A DNA stretch of 18,397 nt from Coemansia sp. RSA 922 (lineage: Eukaryota; Kickxellomycota; Kickxellomycetes; Kickxellales; Kickxellaceae), in assembly GCA_027577415.1 (NCBI GenBank), contig JANBQS010000424.1, forward strand, positions 1-18,397, written 5' to 3'. Shown here one piece after another: positions 15,529 to 18,397 of the stretch. Every line of letters starts with the position of its first letter. Position 1 is the first letter of the stretch. The position numbers and the translations under genes were made by a program. The notes under the pieces were generated by a model. That model was not told where the DNA came from. It did not search any database and saw nothing but the letters and a program-made list of their open reading frames with translations.

Positions 15529-18359
15529 TTAGCTGCGGTAGTTGTCCATGTTGTTCATCGTCATGCTCTGAGCTAGCGACATGGCTCCACCGCTGCCGTC
15601 GTAGGTGAATCCAACAAACTGCTCTTGTACAGTCTCAGAGAGGTTAGAGTCTGCAATGTATGAATCTTGCGGCGCCTCGGTGGTAAATTCCTCGTCAAAG
15701 TTGCTAGTGTCGTTCGCCGAGGCGACGCTGGGCTTGAACGGCGGCTCGTACTGCTTGCCAATCAGGTAGTCCCAGTTGATTTCAGCAAAGAATGGCTGGT
15801 CTTTGATCTCGGCGGCACCGTTGTTGCCGAGGCGGCGACGAGGGTCGCGCTGGAGCAGGCCGCGTAACAGCGACTTTGCTCGGTTGCCCATCTCGTCGGG
15901 GAACACCAGCTCGTCTTCAAGGATACGCCGGTACATCTCGTTGACGTTTTCATCGTAGAAAGGAGGCAGACCAGTCATCATCTCGTAGAGCAGCACGCCA
16001 AAGGTCCACCAGTCGACAGTCTTGGTATAGCCGCGGCCCTGAAGGAGCTCAGGCGCGAGGTACTCGGGAGTACCGCAGAAGGTGTTTGTGATTTCGTTGT
16101 CGCCCATGTTCAGCTTGCACAGTCCAAAGTCACACAGGGCAATGTGACCACTGTAGTCCAGCAGAATATTCTCGGGCTTCAAGTCGCGGTAGATAACGTT
16201 GTACGAGTGCAAGCAGTCGAGAGCGCTCAAAAGTTCTGCGGCATAGAAGCGGCTGCGGTGCTGGTCAAAGCGGCCCTCGCGCTGCAAGTGGTGGAATAGC
16301 TCGCCGCCGTTGATAAAGGCCAGGACAAGGTACAACTTCTCTGGAGTCTGGAAGGAGAACTTTAGCGGCACGATAAACGGGTGGTTGATCTTTGCCAAGA
16401 CGTTGCGCTCGGCCAGCGTGTGAGCGACCTCGGAGCGCATTACGATCTTGGATTTGCTCAGGATCTTCATTGCGTAGATACGGTTGGTGTCGCGTTTGCG
16501 CACCTGCATCACCTTGCCAAAGCTGCCCTTGCCAATGACCTTGAGCAGGTCAAACTGGTCAATGGCTAGCGGTGTCGAGTCCTTCTTGTTGAAGCAATAC
16601 TGCACGCGGATGTGGCCAGAGTTGCCAGCGCCGCCCAACAAGGGGATAAACTCGTCGTACAGGCGGCCATCGGCAAAGTCTGGCATGATCTGCACTGCGC
16701 CCAAGAAAATGGCGCCAGTTGTGACGCCCTGCTGGCCGCCAGATGGCTGAACTTGCTGGCCACGACCGGCAGGAGCATTGGCGTTGGCGGCATTGTTAGC
16801 GTTAGCGCCACCATTTCCAAACCGCTGGAAGCCGCGCGGCTGAGGTGGGCGCTGGTACTGCAGTTCGGCCGTGCGCTGATACAGCGAGACCATCACTGGG
16901 CTTGTGCGAGATACATCGCTAAATAAGATAGTGCACAATCAAGTGTAATGTTTAGAAGAGCGATTGCCAGCAAACATGGAAACGGGGGGGAGTAGGTGGT
17001 CAGACCCAGACCCAGATCCAGCAAAGAGCGAGATGGGAGGGGGAAGACGACATGAGCTGTAAGAGGGGCAAGGGATCGACACGCGTGCGCAGATAGGAAA
17101 TGCAGAAAGGGGGGCGGGAGATCAATAGAGCAACTAGGATCAGGCACAGACACAGACATAGACATAGACATAGACATAGGCACTAAAGCACGCCACACGC
17201 ATTGGCCAGGCTTGCGGTGGCAGATAGCAGAGACACAGGGGAAACGGAACAAGCAGATCCGCAAGATAAACTTGTGGCAGAGATATAGTAGGCAATTTGC
17301 CATGCATATCCTGACCCAGCCGCCTTTTGTCGGGTGTTATGCAGAGCATGTGGCCGAGAGAGCCTTATATCATGGTGGCGCAAAAGCTCAAGACAGATTG
17401 TGTACTGGCCATGCCCTGCTAGCCTTCTGTGTGTGAGCTAGAAGCACTTGGTGGTCAGGGTCACAGATGAGTGAGAGAAGGAGATAACAGAGGCATTGTA
17501 GCAACGGCAACAAGCGCTTGCATTCTGTAGGTACTTACAAGCTGACACGGTATTTCCACATGGGGTTCTGCATGTCACCGCCAAGGCTAGTGACAACGGC
17601 CTCGTTCTTGTCAAACTCGACCACGGCATAGGGCCGCTGGTGGGCCTCGTTTTTATAAGGCGCATAGCGGGCCATGAGCTGTTGTGATCCAGGCGGATAG
17701 ACAAGGTTGCGTGCCTCCATGACGCGGATGACCAGAATTCCAGAGCGCTTGACGGATGAGCCCTGGGTCGAGTTGGCGCTGGGCAGGCCGTTGGGCGCAA
17801 GAGCCTGCGCCATGGCAGAAGTTTGGTCGGCCAAAGCGGCTAGGCTCGACGAGGCCGACGAGGGGCGCACAGACGAGGCAGAGCTGCTGGTGCTGTTGGT
17901 GTCAGTGACCATGGCGCTGCTGGCGTAGGGGTTGCCACGCAGGCTACCGCCGTACTGCTGGTAGTTGGCTGGATCGTATGCCATGCTAGAGCCCGGAGAT
18001 AGAGTCGCACTTGGCTGGTTGCCAAACCCACCGTGCTGTTGCTGCTGGGGCACTTGAGACTGAGGTTGCTGCTGCTGCTGCTGCTGTTGCCGAGAGAGGC
18101 TAAAGAAACCTTGGCCAGAGCTGGTACCTGCGGGCTGGCCCTTGCTTTGCGGGGGCTGGCTGCCAGCACTGGCGCTGCTGCTGCTGCTGCTGCTGGGTTC
18201 TACCACAAAAGACGAGAGGAACAGGACATGAGGTAGTCTGTTGTTAGTTTATGTGAAATACCCCACCTCTCCGCTTACCAATTTGTTAGCGGTCCAGATG
18301 GAGCAAGTCGTCCTTCCAGCAATGTTCAGCGAGAACTTACTGGGTCGAAGCCAAGACAT
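15529..18359 (-). CDS. YPK1: YPK1/Gad8-type AGC protein kinase with C2 domain (3 exons, 689 aa)
   Basis: A Ser/Thr kinase of the fungal YPK/Gad8 group, the TORC2 and PDK1 target that controls membrane lipid balance, endocytosis and stress responses. Exons on the minus strand: 18359-18341, 18199-17539, 16918-15529 (2070 nt, phases closed; yeast Ypk1 is 680 aa). It starts MSWLRPK, then a poly-Ser/poly-Gln tract (about 9-60). The C2 domain starts near 159 (SGILVIRVMEARNL; RPYAVVEFD), crosses intron 2 (FDVSRTSPVMV, 227 on) and resumes after an Asn/Ala/Gln-rich insert (FADGRLYDEFIPL; IRVQ). Kinase domain is about 349-605: GKGSFG (356-361), Lys378, YRDLKPEN (D472), DFG (D490), activation loop TFCGTPEYLAPE with Thr506. 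The tail has TTEAPQDS and the hydrophobic motif FVGFTY with Thr665, where Ypk1 has T504 and T662. The VQEQF context is typical of YPK/Gad8, not Akt or Sch9. The start context is weak (C at -3); 38 bp of upstream sequence remain. Confidence 0.93.
17001..17021. repeat. Short CAGACC/CAGATC tandem repeat in YPK1 intron 2
   Basis: Three imperfect six-base units (CAGACC, CAGACC, CAGATC) plus a partial fourth, read directly on the plus strand. Non-coding, inside intron 2. Confidence 0.6.
17145..17180. repeat. Hexanucleotide microsatellite (CACAGA)2(CATAGA)3 in YPK1 intron 2
   Basis: Six consecutive hexamers on the plus strand, the first two CACAGA, the next three CATAGA, then CATAGG. Non-coding in this gene model and probably length-variable. 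It shares the CAGAC theme with the shorter repeat about 125 bp away. Confidence 0.8.
18066..18087 (-). repeat. CAG triplet repeat encoding poly-Gln in the kinase N terminus
   Basis: About seven CAG/CAA units on the minus strand encode the Gln run at about residues 44-51. A second Gln run (about 58-61) follows nearby. It lies in the presumably disordered segment before the C2 domain and is a likely polymorphic site. Confidence 0.8.
18174..18195 (-). repeat. AGC triplet repeat encoding poly-Ser in the kinase N terminus
   Basis: About seven AGC units on the minus strand encode the Ser run at about residues 9-15, immediately after the exon 2 acceptor. It is the same CAG/CTG-type repeat as the poly-Gln tract but read in a different frame. 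Confidence 0.8.
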
Positions 18360-18397
18360 GAGGAGAGTCGGTGGTGGATTATTAATATTATAGTAGA

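Larger units (their letters stand above)
16919..17538 (-). other. Long intron 2 of the YPK1-type gene (620 nt)
   Basis: It runs from donor GTAAGT (17538) to acceptor TTATTTAG (16920-16919) and interrupts the C2 domain between the codons for VS and FDVSRTS (phase 2). Other introns in the window are about 60-150 nt, so this one is several times longer. It contains G-rich runs (16984-16990, 17109-17114) and short tandem repeats listed separately. Open frames within it are unrelated to kinase domains, and I found no RNA gene or hidden exon. Confidence 0.85.

Noticed and set aside
16893..17303. 136-aa minus-strand open frame in YPK1 intron 2
   Set aside because: It is out of frame with the kinase exons, rich in repeat-derived residues, and shows no domain.
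18227..18340. Nested donor (GTAAGC) and acceptor (CAACAG) in YPK1 intron 1, suggesting an alternative exon
   Set aside because: The alternative acceptor leads in frame to a TAG within about 12 codons, and its CTAAC lies only a few bases from it. That CTAAC is better placed as the branch point for the GTGGTAG acceptor.
1..18397. Mobile elements, CRISPR arrays, secondary-metabolite or toxin clusters
   Set aside because: No transposase, reverse transcriptase, terminal repeats, spaced direct repeats or biosynthetic domains were seen. Nearly all the sequence is explained by five conserved eukaryotic genes.

Overview
The window is a protein-coding stretch of a nuclear genome and looks fungal. It holds five genes: a partial mitochondrial ADP/ATP carrier, a HEL2/ZNF598-type RING ligase, the meiotic MutS homologue MSH5, a RalGAP alpha subunit, and a YPK1/Gad8-type AGC kinase. 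The fungal assignment rests on the kinase (C2 domain at the N terminus, YPK/Gad8-like tail), on short introns with GTAAGT-like donors, CTAAC branch points and TAG acceptors, and on pyrimidine-rich promoters. RalGAP alpha is absent from budding yeast, and the intron density is high, so I favour an early-diverging filamentous lineage (Zoopagomycota/Kickxellomycotina or Mucoromycota). A basidiomycete cannot be excluded by eye.

Layout: 1-176 (-) is the 5' end of the carrier. 177-525 is a divergent promoter. 526-2877 (+) is intronless HEL2. 2897-6465 (-) is MSH5 in 15 exons (742 aa), tail to tail with HEL2 across 19 bp. 6775-15166 (-) is RalGAP alpha in 20 exons (2103 aa), with a possible extra 3' exon reaching 6621. 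15167-15528 is intergenic. 15529-18359 (-) is the kinase in 3 exons (689 aa), with one 620-nt intron. All three spliced models were built by hand from splice sites. In each, the exon phases close and the total is a multiple of three, which supports the models.

Functionally the window is mostly housekeeping and signalling: mitochondrial nucleotide exchange, ribosome-collision quality control, meiotic crossover formation, small-GTPase inactivation and TORC2-type kinase signalling. I see no mobile element, CRISPR array, rRNA, tRNA or secondary-metabolite locus, and no clearly novel system. The points most worth a second look are two GC-AG introns in the RalGAP gene, the MSH5 poly(A) signal lying inside the HEL2 coding sequence, a stop codon/splice donor overlap at the RalGAP 3' end, a cluster of nested inverted repeats in the divergent promoter, and the adjacency of an AGC kinase with a RalGAP alpha gene.
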